DNA of 64,000 nt from assembly GCA_963795935.1 (NCBI GenBank), contig CAWCJO010000001.1, positions 1 to 64,000 of the forward strand. Reading direction: 5' to 3'. Below the pieces are notes generated by a model. That model worked only from the letters and a program-made list of their open reading frames with translations, made no database searches and was not told where the DNA came from. Positions 42,564-51,868 of the stretch are shown piece by piece; position 1 is the first letter of the stretch; every line of letters begins with the position of its first letter. The position numbers and the translations under genes were made by a program. The stretch comes from JAICMB01 sp963795935 (GTDB lineage Bacteria; Acidobacteriota; Terriglobia; Bryobacterales; Bryobacteraceae).

Positions 42564-43708
42564 ATGAAACGCAAATTATTTCTCTCGTTAGCGGCAGGCG
42601 TCTTCTCCGCGCTCGCGCAGCCGCAGCCCGCGCGCCTGCTCCGATCGTTTCCCCCGAGGTGCATGGCGACCATACGGTAACGTTCCGTTTCCGCGATCCT
42701 AATGCCAAGGAAGTCCTGCTGGCACGCGAGGGCGCTGCACGCGCGCCGATGCAGAAGGACGAACAGGGCGTATGGACCCTCACGACCGAGCCTCTCGATC
42801 CCGATCTCTATGGCTACTCCTTCGTCGCCGACGGCGTTGCGCTGCTCGATCCGTCGAATTCCTTAATGAAGCCGAATCTTCTGAATCCGCAAAGCGAAGT
42901 TCACGTCCCCGGGCCTCCCACGCTGCCCTGGGAGATTAACGGCACGCCTCATGGCGAAGTGCACCATCATTTCTATCGTTCGGCCGTCGTGGGAGACGAT
43001 CGCGACTTCTACGTGTACACGCCTCCCGGCTACGATCCCACGGCCCGCAAGCTCTATCCCGTGCTGTACTTGCTGCACGGCTTCAGCGATGGAGCGGATG
43101 CCTGGACCGCGGTCGGCCGCGCCAACATTATTCTGGACAACCTGATCGCGCAAGGGAAGGCCACGCCGATGATCATCGTCATGCCGCTCGGCTATGGCGC
43201 TCCCGAAATTGTCTCCCGCACGGGTCCCACGCTGCGCGATCCCAACCTGCGGCAGCGCAACTACGACAAGTTCCGCGACGCGCTCTTCAATGAAGTGATG
43301 CCGCAAGTGGAAAAGGATTATCGAGCGTCGCGGGATCGCGACTTGCGAGCCATCGCCGGGCTTTCCATGGGCGGCGCCGAATCGCTCTACACCGGCCTGA
43401 ACGCGCTCGACCGTTTCGCGTGGGTGGGATCGTTCAGCGCCGGCGGAACATCGGAAGATTACGCCGCTACGTTTCCAACGCTCGATTCAAAAGCGAACTC
43501 GCGGTTGCGCCTGCTGTGGATTGCCTGCGGGACCGAGGACCGGCTAATCGCGCCCAACCGCAAGTTTCGCGATTGGCTCGCGTCCAAGGACATTCATTTC
43601 ACTCCCATTGAAACGCCCGGCGTGCATTCCTGGATGGTGTGGCGGCGCAATCTAGCCGCGTTCGCGCCGCTCTTGTTCCAGCCGGCTCGCGGGAAATCCG
43701 GCGTCTAG
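42564..43708 (+). CDS. Secreted esterase, enterochelin esterase-like (one frameshift)
   Basis: A protein of about 380 residues: a signal peptide MKRKLFLSLAAGVFSALAQP, an N-terminal early-set (CBM48-like) domain (VTFRFRDPNAKEVLLAREGA, YGYSFVADGVALLDPSNSLM) and an alpha/beta hydrolase domain of the esterase D1 type. Seen are DFYVYTPPGYDPTARKLYPV, LYLLHGFSDGADAWTAVG, the nucleophile serine in AIAGLSMGGAESLYTGLNAL, the acid in ACGTEDRLI and the histidine in TPGVHSWMVWRRNL. One extra base near 42628 separates the signal peptide from the rest. Related enzymes cut acetyl or feruloyl esters from xylan or siderophore esters; substrate unknown. It follows the acyl-CoA dehydrogenase by five bases. Confidence 0.88.
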
Positions 43709-43737
43709 CGGCAGCCGCCACGTTATCATTAAGTCGA

Positions 43738-44815
43738 GTGGCTGCTTCGCCCAGAAAACTGCGCGCCATCATTTTCTTCGTAGCAGTCAACCTTCTCTCA
43801 CTGCTATGTCTCTGGTGGGCTCTTCACGGCATCGATCTGCGGACGCTATGGCACGAATTCGCCCACCTGCGTTGGGGCTGGGTCGCGGTCGCAATCGCAT
43901 CCAATCTTCTGAGCTACGTCGTGCAGGGCTGGCGTTGGAGTTTCGTCCTGCAGCCGGTCAAGCCCGTCCCAGTGTGGCAGTCGGTGCAAGCCATCTACGT
44001 CGGTTTATACGCCAACGAAGTGCTGCCGCTCCGCTCCGGCGAAATCATCCGTTGCTACCTGCAGGCCCGCTGCGCCGAGCTACCTCTTTCCGTCACACTC
44101 GCCTCCGCGCTCATCGAACGAATTTTCGACGGCATTTGGCTGATTGTCGCGCTCGAGATCACGGTACAGCGCGTCAGGCTTCCGGCGGTGATCCGCGACG
44201 GCGGTCTTTTCCTCGGCGCGCTGATCCTGGTCTGCGGCGCGCTCCTGGCGGTCGCGATGTTCTGGAAAGAGCAGACTCTCGATGCGCTTGTGAACGCGAA
44301 ATGGCTCGGGTGGGCGCACGTCCTCATCAAGGATCTGCACCTGATCGGCCACTCGCGCTATCTTTACTACGCCTTTATCCTGAGCCTGCCGTTTCTGCTG
44401 CTGCAGGTGTTTCCGATTTACTGCGTCCTGCACGCTTACCAGGGCCTGGAGCGCCTGCCAATTATTGCCTCGCTCACTCTGGCCGTCATTCTGCGCCTGA
44501 ACGCAGTGTTGCCGCAAGCGCCCGGGAACATCGGAACTTTTCAGGCCGCCACCGTTCTCGGACTGCGCCTATTCCGGAATTCGGCGGCGCTGCCGAGTTC
44601 CGGTCAGGCCGACGCTGCGCCGCCGCCACTTTAGCCCCTTTGCCGAAATGGCGCAGGATTTCTCGATCATCCTGTGGGGCATCCTGACGCTTCCGTTGCT
44701 TGTGTTCGGGTTCGTTGCCGTCGCCTTGACCGGAACCAACCTTGGCGAAATTCATCGTCACGCCCGCACCAGCATGAGAGACCGCCATGCCGTGCCGGAG
44801 AACACGCTTCCCTAG
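43738..44815 (+). CDS. Flippase-like membrane protein, UPF0104/YbhN family (one frameshift)
   Basis: A membrane protein of about 358 residues with eight or so helices: LRAIIFFVAVNLLSLLCLWW, VAVAIASNLLSYVVQGWRWS, VGLYANEVLPLRSGEIIRCY, LASALIERIFDGIWLIVALE and LPIIASLTLAVILRLNAVLP. These are the patterns of the lysylphosphatidylglycerol synthase membrane domain and dolichol/undecaprenyl flippase-like proteins. Near 44575-44640 the frame changes: MAQDFSIILWGILTLPLLVF and ALTGTNLGEIHRHAR, in another frame, are the expected last helix and tail ending at 44813-44815. GTG 43738 is chosen because it starts the conserved part. Confidence 0.85.
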
Positions 44816-45237
44816 CGATACAGATCCGTCCGCACCGCGTCCAGATTGAAGCATTGCCGGCCAGCGTGGTGAATGCTGAAGACCGGCCTGTCGAACCGAT
44901 TCCCAGGCTCGTGCCCGCCATCCAAAGCGAATGTGGCGCAAAGCTGAAATTCCGTGTCGCCCGCCGGCTTATATTCGTAAGTGGTCTCCGTTATTGGATC
45001 TCGCAAGCGCAGTCCTGGATCGTAATACCTAAGCGCATTCAGGTCCGTTGGAAGTTTTTTTTGCCTTGCGTACCACTGATCGATCGCCATTGAAATACGC
45101 CTCAGGTCATCGCTTCTCTTCTGGTCCGCGCCGATGTCCCGCTGCCTGCCGTGTCCTCCAAGATTCCAGAATCCGAGCGCAATAGCAACCACAACGGCCA
45201 GCGTCGCGGCCGAGCCGAACGCTCGATGCCTATTCAT
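44812..45237 (-). CDS. Hypothetical pseudopilin-like protein
   Basis: A protein of about 141 residues starting MNRHRAFGSAATLAVVVAIA, one N-terminal membrane helix. The remainder, RRISMAIDQWYARQKKLPTD, DPGLRLRDPITETTYEYKPA and FELCATFAL-like FQLCATFALDGGHEPGNRFD, resembles the globular part of minor pseudopilin-like proteins of Acidobacteriota. The classic pilin cleavage glutamate is absent. Its start overlaps the end of the DUF5671 gene by eight bases, so the two are co-translated. The function is unknown. Confidence 0.7.
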   Translation of the reverse strand: MNRHRAFGSAATLAVVVAIALGFWNLGGHGRQRDIGADQKRSDDLRRISMAIDQWYARQKKLPTDLNALRYYDPGLRLRDPITETTYEYKPAGDTEFQLCATFALDGGHEPGNRFDRPVFSIHHAGRQCFNLDAVRTDLYR

Positions 45238-45892
45238 TGCGCCGCTCCGCCGGTCTTTCAAGCCACAGCAGGTAATACCACAGGACGCCGCCCGCGATGA
45301 GGAGCACGGTCAGCACTTTCAATACGAAGCGCGCAGTGAGTTCACCCCGCAAGAAGTAAGACAGAAACGTGATCAGGTCGCCGATAACCGTCGCCGACGC
45401 GACCAAGAGCGCGATATAGGTCAGCCATTTTCGCACGCCCGAATCCAGCTTCTCCGGCTGCTCCCTGACGCCTCGAATGAGAAAACGCATGGCCAGCAGA
45501 TATACCGGATAAGCGACGATAAGACTGGCCATGGCGCCTGAGATCTCGACGTTTTGATTCTGAAAAGGCTGCGCCGCAAGCGGATCGGGAAAGCGCATCT
45601 CAATGAGCGTGAAAAACAGCGACCCCAAGCCGCACGTCCATGTCGCCAGCGTGCCGAACGAGAGCAGATATAAGAACGCATCGCGCGCCGATTCCAATCG
45701 TCCGCTTCCGCGCGCTGGTATGTCGATCCCGGTCAACCGCTCGTAGAGGCTGCCGAAGGCGCGATAGATCTCTTTGCGCGGCCAACCGCGGCGCTCCAGC
45801 AGGTCGGCTAAGAAATCGTCTGAAACGCCCTGCGCGCGAGCGGCATCGATGAATTCGCTCAGCGATGCGCGCCGCTGTTCTCGCTGATCCAT
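45230..45892 (-). CDS. DUF5671 membrane protein
   Basis: A 220-residue protein. Residues 1-55 are cytoplasmic (LSEFIDAARAQGVSDDFLAD, LLERRGWPRKEIYRAFGSLY), reminiscent of a short helical domain found before DUF5671. Then come about five helices: AFLYLLSFGTLATWTCGLGS, MASLIVAYPVYLLAMRFLI, KWLTYIALLVASATVIGDLI and FVLKVLTVLLIAGGVLWYYL. The ATG at 45892 is preferred; a GTG at 45904 in frame lacks ribosome-site spacing. It is the first gene of a two-gene operon. Confidence 0.85.
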   Translation of the reverse strand: MDQREQRRASLSEFIDAARAQGVSDDFLADLLERRGWPRKEIYRAFGSLYERLTGIDIPARGSGRLESARDAFLYLLSFGTLATWTCGLGSLFFTLIEMRFPDPLAAQPFQNQNVEISGAMASLIVAYPVYLLAMRFLIRGVREQPEKLDSGVRKWLTYIALLVASATVIGDLITFLSYFLRGELTARFVLKVLTVLLIAGGVLWYYLLWLERPAERRNE

Positions 45893-45977
45893 ATTGAGTT
45901 TCACGCTCCTGGAGCGAGTCGAAGATACCTTAAAGTTTACATGGTCTTTTCAAATGAAGCGAAACTAGTCTCCTGCC

Positions 45978-46070
45978 CCGGTGAATACTGACGCTTGCTG
46001 ACGCGCGCGGCTCGGTACTGAGCCGCGACTGGGAAGAAGCGGTTGTCAGGATTTAACAGGGACGCCACTC
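45978..46070. repeat. Intergenic repeat element, copy 1 (short form)
   Basis: About 93 bases that match 46892-47037. The central 30 bases (45993-46022) are identical to 46909-46938, and the right part (GGTTGTCAGGATTTAACAG, GGACGCCAC) is shared with few changes. It lacks the 51-base hairpin-bearing segment of copy 2. It overlaps the last 25 bases of the rRNA methyltransferase gene and supplies its final residues GVPVKS. Confidence 0.8.
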
Positions 46071-46840
46071 GAGATGGCTCGAAACAGCAGCAGATCCAGA
46101 CTGAATGTCACTCGCATGGCTTCAACCGGCCGTGATCGCATGGGTCGATAAATCGAAAGCAGGACGTCCTGAACGGCGGGCGCGTCGAGGTCGGCGGCTG
46201 TGGAAACGCGCCGCCGATCGATGAGCGTGAATTCGTGCGCGAATGCCGCGACGGTTCGGGCCACGCGGTCGCGGCCGGCGCCGCGCAGCTCGATAAGATC
46301 GTCCGGCGCGGGAAGCCCGACCAGAAGTATTCCATCGTAGCGCAGGACACGCCTGAATTCGCCCGCATTCATTCGCGCCGCGACCGACAAGACGATTGAG
46401 AACGAGCCATCGGCATACGGCACGAAGCGATCGGCATTGGCCACAATCCACTCGCATCCGCGATAGCGCCGCGCCGCGGCATCGACGGCCGGAATTGAGA
46501 TATCGACGCCATGGCCCCGGCAGCCGGTCTGGCCGGCAAGCGTTCCGAGGTAAAAGCCGTCACCGCAGCCGGCATCGAGAACAATGTCGCCCGGCGACGC
46601 CTCCACGCTCTGCGCGATGCCGTGCAGCAGCGGCTCGGTTACGCCACTATCGTGCAATCGCCGGCGCGCCGCAACCACGTCCGCGTTGTCGCCCGGATGC
46701 TTCGATCGCCGCTCCTGCGGCTGCAGAAGGTTGATATATCCGCTACGCGCGATGTCGAAGGAATGCCCCCGCGAACAGCGCACCCGCCGCTCCTCGCGCA
46801 CCAACGGCTCGTGGCAGCTGCGGACCGGGCATAGGAGCAC
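46046..46840 (-). CDS. rlmA: 23S rRNA (guanine-N1)-methyltransferase, RlmA family
   Basis: A 264-residue cytosolic enzyme. The N-terminal zinc-finger (LLCPVRSCHEPL, RCSRGHSFDIARSGYINLLQ) is the signature of RlmA(I/II), which methylates N1 of G745 or G748 in 23S rRNA. Next come PGDNADVVAARRRLHDSGVT and a Rossmann methyltransferase domain (DIVLDAGCGDGFYLGTLAGQ, GHGVDISIPAVDAAARRY, FSIVLSVAARMNAGEFRRVL). Length and motifs are normal. Its last codons lie inside the intergenic repeat. Which of the two guanines is modified cannot be told from sequence. Confidence 0.88.
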   Translation of the reverse strand: MLLCPVRSCHEPLVREERRVRCSRGHSFDIARSGYINLLQPQERRSKHPGDNADVVAARRRLHDSGVTEPLLHGIAQSVEASPGDIVLDAGCGDGFYLGTLAGQTGCRGHGVDISIPAVDAAARRYRGCEWIVANADRFVPYADGSFSIVLSVAARMNAGEFRRVLRYDGILLVGLPAPDDLIELRGAGRDRVARTVAAFAHEFTLIDRRRVSTAADLDAPAVQDVLLSIYRPMRSRPVEAMRVTFSLDLLLFRAISSGVPVKS

Positions 46841-46891
46841 CCGTCGAGTGTAACGGATGAGTGGGGGCCGGGCCGAGCCCCAGTCTCCCGT

Positions 46892-47037
46892 CCCGGTTAA
46901 CGCTTGAGGCTTGCTGACGCGCGCGGCTCGGTACTGAGTTCTTCATGAACTCAGTTCACAACCAATAATGAAAATCGTCTCTTTCGAGGGAGCCGCGGCT
47001 GTGAAGGGGCGGTTGCCAGGATTTAACACGGACGCCA
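46892..47037. repeat. Intergenic repeat element, copy 2 (long form)
   Basis: About 146 bases matching copy 1 at both ends, with an extra segment of about 51 bases after the shared TACTGAG. It ends within three bases of the stop codon of the HdeD-like gene, so both copies lie at the 3' end of a minus-strand gene. Confidence 0.8.
46933..46955. repeat. Perfect 9-bp hairpin inside repeat copy 2
   Basis: ACTGAGTTC and GAACTCAGT flank a five-base loop TTCAT. It spans the junction where copy 2 gains its extra segment. No T run follows on either strand, so it is not a typical terminator. Confidence 0.7.
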
Positions 47038-47039
47038 CA

Positions 47040-47603
47040 CTAGATCGCGCGCGGCAGCGTAGTCGAAACAGTCGCGTGATGCCGGTGCGCTCTCAGCCGG
47101 AACGCCGCAAGCAACATGATGACGCCAAAAATAAAAGCGTAAACGCCGATCCAGATCACAATCGCGAGCGCGCCCGCCCCCGGAGCGATCAAGATGAAAA
47201 CGCCGAATAGAATGGAAACCACGCCCATCAGGATGAACAGCCACTCGTTTGCGATCGCTTGGCGCAGGCGAACGCCCGCCGCAATCTCGAGGACGCCGGT
47301 GACGATGGCCCAAAACGCGATGACATAAAGCAGGGCTATGGCGGTGATGCCGGGCCACAGAAACGTCAGCACGCCCGCTAGAACGCCGATAATGCCTTCT
47401 ATCAGGAGCGCCCAGTGATGCGCGGCGCCGCGAAACGAGGCGGCAATATTAAAGGCGCCGTCCAGCAGGGCCCAAGCGCCCCACAGCAGCACCAGATAGA
47501 TCAGCGCCATTCCCGGAATGATGAACGTGAAAATCCCGAACAGCACTGCGATAATGCCGCGGATCGCCAACGCCCACCAGTTTTTCGCCAGGACGTGCAA
47601 CAT
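47040..47603 (-). CDS. HdeD family acid-resistance membrane protein
   Basis: A 187-residue protein with about six helices in three similar pairs: NWWALAIRGIIAVLFGIFTF, YLVLLWGAWALLDGAFNIAA, WALLIEGIIGVLAGVLTFLW, YVIAFWAIVTGVLEIAAGVR, WLFILMGVVSILFGVFILIA and VIWIGVYAFIFGVIMLLAAF. This is the DUF308/HdeD pattern. In enterobacteria HdeD supports acid resistance at high density; the role elsewhere is not established. ATG 47603 starts the conserved part; the frame stays open to 47780 within the glycosyltransferase gene. It lies ten bases downstream of that gene and may be co-transcribed. Confidence 0.9.
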   Translation of the reverse strand: MLHVLAKNWWALAIRGIIAVLFGIFTFIIPGMALIYLVLLWGAWALLDGAFNIAASFRGAAHHWALLIEGIIGVLAGVLTFLWPGITAIALLYVIAFWAIVTGVLEIAAGVRLRQAIANEWLFILMGVVSILFGVFILIAPGAGALAIVIWIGVYAFIFGVIMLLAAFRLRAHRHHATVSTTLPRAI

Positions 47604-47613
47604 AAGCGGCCTT

Positions 47614-49240
47614 TTAAGCGCTTTCGGGAGCGGCCTTCTCGATTTCCAGTTGCCGCTCACGCAGCCAGCGCAGGCGGCCCTGGTTTTCCTGATAGAGCGT
47701 ACTGAATCCCGCCCAGTAATATCCGGCCACAAACAGAACAAGAAACGGAATCGCGAAATAATTCCAAGTGTCGATCGCATACGCGATCATCGCGATAAAG
47801 TAGGAACCCAGTACGATCTCGGCGTAAGGCAGCCATCCGCTGCGGCGGCGGTATTTCATGTTCTGTAACTTCGTCTTGCGCTCCCCCACAGCGTACTTCG
47901 CCGTCCGCGCGAAGGCCGTTTGAATGCCCAGCATCGCCTCTAAGACCGCTTTTGCGTTCACCAGCGTGAGGGCCACGCCGGCCGCCATTAAAGCCGGCAT
48001 CAGCGCAATCGAGCGCTTCCAATCTTGCGGATTCAACTCGTACTGCGCAATGATATAGAACGCCGACAACGACCAGAACGCGGCGATAATCAACGGCAGA
48101 TCGATCGCCAGCATCTGCGTCCAGCCCATGTAGAATCGCACGATCGTTACCGGCCAGATCAGCGCCGTAATAACCAGCATCAGCGGATAGGAGATGTTGG
48201 GCGTCAGGTGCATAAACGCCTCGACCTTGGCGCGCAGCGGGATCTTGGATCGTAGAATGCGCGGCAGAAGCTTGATGGCGACCTGCGTCAGTCCCTTCGC
48301 CCAACGCGATTGCTGCACCTGGAAGCCGTAAGTGTCGACAGGGAGCTCCGAGGGACAATCGATGCTGGGAACATAGACGAATTTCCAACCCTTGAGCTGG
48401 GCGCGGTAACTCAAGTCGGAATCCTCCGTCAGGGTATCGTGCTGCCAGCCGCCCGCGTCCTCGATCATGGTGGCGCGGAGGATGCCCGCGGTACCGTTGA
48501 AATTAAAAAATAGGCCGCTTGACGATCGCGCCCCGTGCTCCAGAATAAAATGCCCGTCCAGCAGCATCGCTTCCACTTCCGTCAGCAGATTGAAATGCCG
48601 GTTGAGATAGCTCCAACGGGTCTGGACGACGCCCACGCGAGGGTCCGCGAAGAAATGCACGGTGCGTTCCAGGAAGCCCGCGGGGTGGGACAAAGTCCGC
48701 ATCGAAGATGGCGATGAGCTCGCCCGTGGCGCTCCGCAGGCCTTCCTGCAATGCGCCCGCCTTGTAGCCTTGCCGGTTGCCGCGATGAAGATACTCGATC
48801 GGATACCCGGCGGCCCGGTATTCCCCGACCAGCCGCTCCGTGAACTCCCGCGTCTCGTCGGTGGAATCGTCGAGCACCTGAATCTGAAGCAGCTCCCGCG
48901 GATATTCGATCTGGAGCGTGGATTCGATCAGGCGTTCCACCACATACCGTTCGTTATAAATAGGCAGTTGGATGGTTACGCGCGGCAGCCGCTCGAATCT
49001 CACGGAAGGTCCGGACGGAATCTTTTTGCGATGCTTGTAATACGTCCGGATCATTTCATAGCGATGGCAGCCGTAGATCGAAAGTATCGTTAACACCGCG
49101 AAATAGGGAATCAGGATCGCCCAATCGAACGGTTGCAGCCGGTAGATACCCGCGAAAGTATTATCCGTGAGGGCATCGATAATCTGGCTCGCCGTTGTAG
49201 ACGCAAGCAGCAGGCCGGGTATGCCGGTTAGGTGGAGCAT
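47614..49240 (-). CDS. GT2 glycosyltransferase, cellulose synthase-like (one frameshift)
   Basis: A membrane glycosyltransferase of about 541 residues. An N-terminal helix (FDWAILIPYFAVLTILSIYG) precedes the GT-A domain: VTIQLPIYNERYVVERLIES, LLQIQVLDDSTDETREF, GALQEGLRSATGELIAIFDA with DAD, TEDSDLSYRAQLKGW and the acceptor motif VQQSRWAKGLTQVAIKLLPR. Four or more helices follow (YPLMLVITALIWPVTIVRFY, IAAFWSLSAFYIIAQYELNP). One indel near 48690 separates the two parts. The motifs D, DxD, TED and Q(Q/R)xRW are complete, so it should be processive and make a beta-linked polysaccharide or a glycan intermediate at the membrane. Confidence 0.9.
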
Positions 49241-49786
49241 AGTGTCCTTTTACAACCGCTGCCACGATCGCACCGCTCGGATCGGGTCTCATCCCATTGT
49301 ATTTCGCGCCATGGCCGGCGTGCTCGCTCGAAGCAGCTCGGGGAAGCAGCGGCTCTGCGCGCGGCTCCGTCTAGAACCCAGTCCGGCATCTAAGTCCGAT
49401 TAGAATGGAGCACGGCCAGGGGGACGCCTAGGCGACGATAGCGCCAGGAATGTCTGGGGTACAGCGGCCAATTGGCCAAAGGGCTACGCCACGTCTTCCA
49501 CGATAAGCTGCACGGCATTCTGAATGCGGCGGCCTTGAGACGGCTACTGCGAACGGAAGTGCAAGAAGTTTTATCACGACAAGCTGTATGGCTTCTCTTC
49601 CGTCGGGCACGTATTTTCGATTGATGCTCGATCCGGTTCGTCGAAGAGCGGATCATGTGTCCATCTCGCGCAAGCGGCAGTCGATCAAAGGCAGAGGGTC
49701 CTCAATAGATTTTCGGCTGGGTACTGCGATAACCGGCCAAGCCGGCGTGTTGGGCGGCAAACTCATTGGGATTCAAGGCCAGGACG
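49241..49786. other. Intergenic stretch with no supported gene
   Basis: About 545 bases between the divergent glycosyltransferase and the broken cytochrome. Short frames occur but none has a family motif. Two imperfect copies of a short phrase, reading HDKLHG near 49500 and HDKLYG near 49580 on the plus strand, are the only visible internal structure. Confidence 0.45.
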
Positions 49787-50386
49787 CTAGAAGGCAATGG
49801 CGCCGTAAAGTCGATCATGCGGCACAACGCCCAATAGCACTCGGCGACTACGTGGGCGCCTGGCGCAAGCCGAAGAGTCGGAGACGGCGCCGCGCGATGT
49901 CACGTGGACAGAGCCTGGTCCGTGGCACGACTCGCAGTGCACGCCCGGCTCGGACGGCTCGACGCGATGGCCGGCCCCCAAGCTGAGTGGACCCGTAGAG
50001 TGATATCGAAAACAGCGCAAGATGGATGCGGACGGATCGAAGGTGCGATAACGGAGATCGGCTCCATCGCGGCGCCCCGGCGTCGGCGCCATGGATTTGG
50101 CCGCGGCGTAATAACTCACGCCGCGCTCGATGTACCAATCGCGGTCAAGTTGGCTGACATAGGCGATCGCCTTCGCCCCCGCTCCGAATGCCCATTGACC
50201 GGGGCTGCCGGGAGGCGCCAGAGCCAGGGCGTCAGCGTGGCCGGTATTGGCCTGCTTGTCGTATTGCGCGGGGTGGCAGGTTCGGCAAGCTGCGCTCCCA
50301 ACATACTGGGCGTTGATAACCTGCGCGTTCAGAATGGGAGTGAGCGGCAGGAGCAGGAGAACTTTGCCGGAAAGGGGGCGCGTCAT
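49787..50386 (-). pseudogene. Multiheme cytochrome c, broken
   Basis: It starts MTRPLSGKVLLLLPLTPILN, a signal region, then YVGSAACRTCHPAQYDKQAN (first CxxCH heme site), ERGVSYYAAAKSMAPTPGRR, ILRCFRYHSTGPLSLGAGHR and VHCESCHGPGSVHV (another CxxCH). The middle site reads CFRYH; relatives have CFRCH, so one heme cysteine is tyrosine here. After about residue 160 the reading loses family sense, and the later heme sites expected in a protein of this class are absent. It is therefore a broken or badly sequenced periplasmic electron carrier. Confidence 0.65.
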
Positions 50387-50492
50387 GGCTAAGTGTGGAC
50401 ATCGGCCTGTCTGGGTTGCTTTTGATTTGACATCGTGGGCCGAATTCGCGTTCGCAACGTTATACTGGGAGTCTGCTCAAAGTGGTTGGCCC

Positions 50493-51854
50493 ATGGGTTA
50501 CCGCAATTTATTTTTGTCGGCACTTATATCGATGCTCGCCAATGCAGGCCAAGCCGCGGTTTTGCGCGCTGCAACCGCCAAGGCGGACATCACGCCCGCG
50601 ACTCACGAAATCATGTGGGGCTTTGAAAACCGGCTGACTCCGGCCAGCGGGACCATCGATCCGCTCTATGCGCGAGTGCTCGTGCTGGAAGCTGGGAAAA
50701 CCAGACTGGCGATCGTCACGCTCGATCTGGGGCGGACTTTCGGACCGGCTTCGCTCGAGCGGCTGCGGGAATCGGCGGGGCGTACCGCCGGCATCTCGTG
50801 CCTTTTGGTCGCAGCCTCGCATACGCATAGCGCGCCGGTCGTGCGGGACGTGAATCCTAATGGCCCACCGGAGTGGGAGCGGATCGCGCTTGAGAAGATC
50901 GAGCGCGCCATAGACGAAGCGGCCGGGCATTTGCGCGAGGCGAAAATCGGCAGCGGCATGGGGCATATCGACATCGGGCATAACCGCTTGCAGCCGATTC
51001 CAGACGGCAGCATCCGCTGGTTCGAGCGGAATCCGGAGCGCCGTCCGACCTCGCCGGTCGATACCACAGTGACAGTACTGCGGATCGACGCCGCCGATGG
51101 CGCGCCGCTGGCCGTTCTGGTGGGTTATGCGTGTCATCCGGTGGTGTTCGGGTCCGATAACCAGCGGTACTCGGCGGATTTTCCGGCGGTAATGAACCGG
51201 GCGGTTGAAGAGCAGATGGGCGGCAGCGCTATGAGCTTCTTTCTGCAGGGCGGCTCCGGAGACATCAACCCGTATTATGCGGTGACTCGGATCGCGGATG
51301 GCGCTTCGAAATGGCGCGATTGGACCGGGGAGCGATTGGGGCGCGAGGCCGCTCGCGTTGCCGAGACAATTCATACCGAGGCCGTTGCGGACCCCAGCAT
51401 CGAGTTCGTGGAGGAATCTCTCACGTTCCGGTTGCGCTGGAACCCGGAGCGCTTCCGGGCGGCGCTCGAGAAATTTCTGGGCCCCAAAGGCATCGAGTTG
51501 TACGGCGCGCCTGTCGCTCCCGAATTTCAGGTGTCTACCACGACGGTGCTGATCGGCAAAAAGATCGCCATCGCGACTTTTCCTGGAGAGCCCTTCGTGA
51601 ATTTTCAGATCGACTGGCGCGTGCGCTGCCCCGTTCCCACCGCCATTCTGATGGGCTACACCAACGGTTACTACGGATATTTCCCGACCATCCGCGCGGC
51701 GGCCAATAACGGCTATGGAGCGGCCAGCGCGAGCACTTGGGTGGAGGTGGGCGCCGGGGAACGAATTGTCGATCGCGCGGTTATTAACGCTTATGGCATG
51801 CTGGGGCGATTTTCGGATTTACCCGACGATTTGAAGCGCGACGTTTATAAATGA
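50493..51854 (+). CDS. Neutral/alkaline ceramidase-like hydrolase, secreted
   Basis: A 453-residue protein with a signal peptide (NLFLSALISMLANAGQA). The mature part matches the N-terminal domain of neutral ceramidases (PF04734): AATAKADITPATHEIMWGFE, LYARVLVLEAGKTRLAIVTL, LVAASHTHSAPVVRDV (metal histidines), AVLVGYACHPVVFG and FFLQGGSGDINPYYAVTR. In true ceramidases the last motif is GDVSP with the nucleophile serine; here it is GDINP, so the catalytic serine seems absent and the substrate may differ. The C-terminal immunoglobulin-like domain of ceramidases is also missing. The neighbours are a phosphodiesterase and a sphingomyelinase-like gene. Confidence 0.85.
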   Translation: MGYRNLFLSALISMLANAGQAAVLRAATAKADITPATHEIMWGFENRLTPASGTIDPLYARVLVLEAGKTRLAIVTLDLGRTFGPASLERLRESAGRTAGISCLLVAASHTHSAPVVRDVNPNGPPEWERIALEKIERAIDEAAGHLREAKIGSGMGHIDIGHNRLQPIPDGSIRWFERNPERRPTSPVDTTVTVLRIDAADGAPLAVLVGYACHPVVFGSDNQRYSADFPAVMNRAVEEQMGGSAMSFFLQGGSGDINPYYAVTRIADGASKWRDWTGERLGREAARVAETIHTEAVADPSIEFVEESLTFRLRWNPERFRAALEKFLGPKGIELYGAPVAPEFQVSTTTVLIGKKIAIATFPGEPFVNFQIDWRVRCPVPTAILMGYTNGYYGYFPTIRAAANNGYGAASASTWVEVGAGERIVDRAVINAYGMLGRFSDLPDDLKRDVYK

Positions 51855-51868
51855 AAAACTTTGTCTTG

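Noticed and set aside
49490..49600. Two short similar phrases (HDKLHG and HDKLYG) as tandem protein repeats
   Set aside because: Only about 20 bases each, imperfect, and not part of any gene that can be supported.
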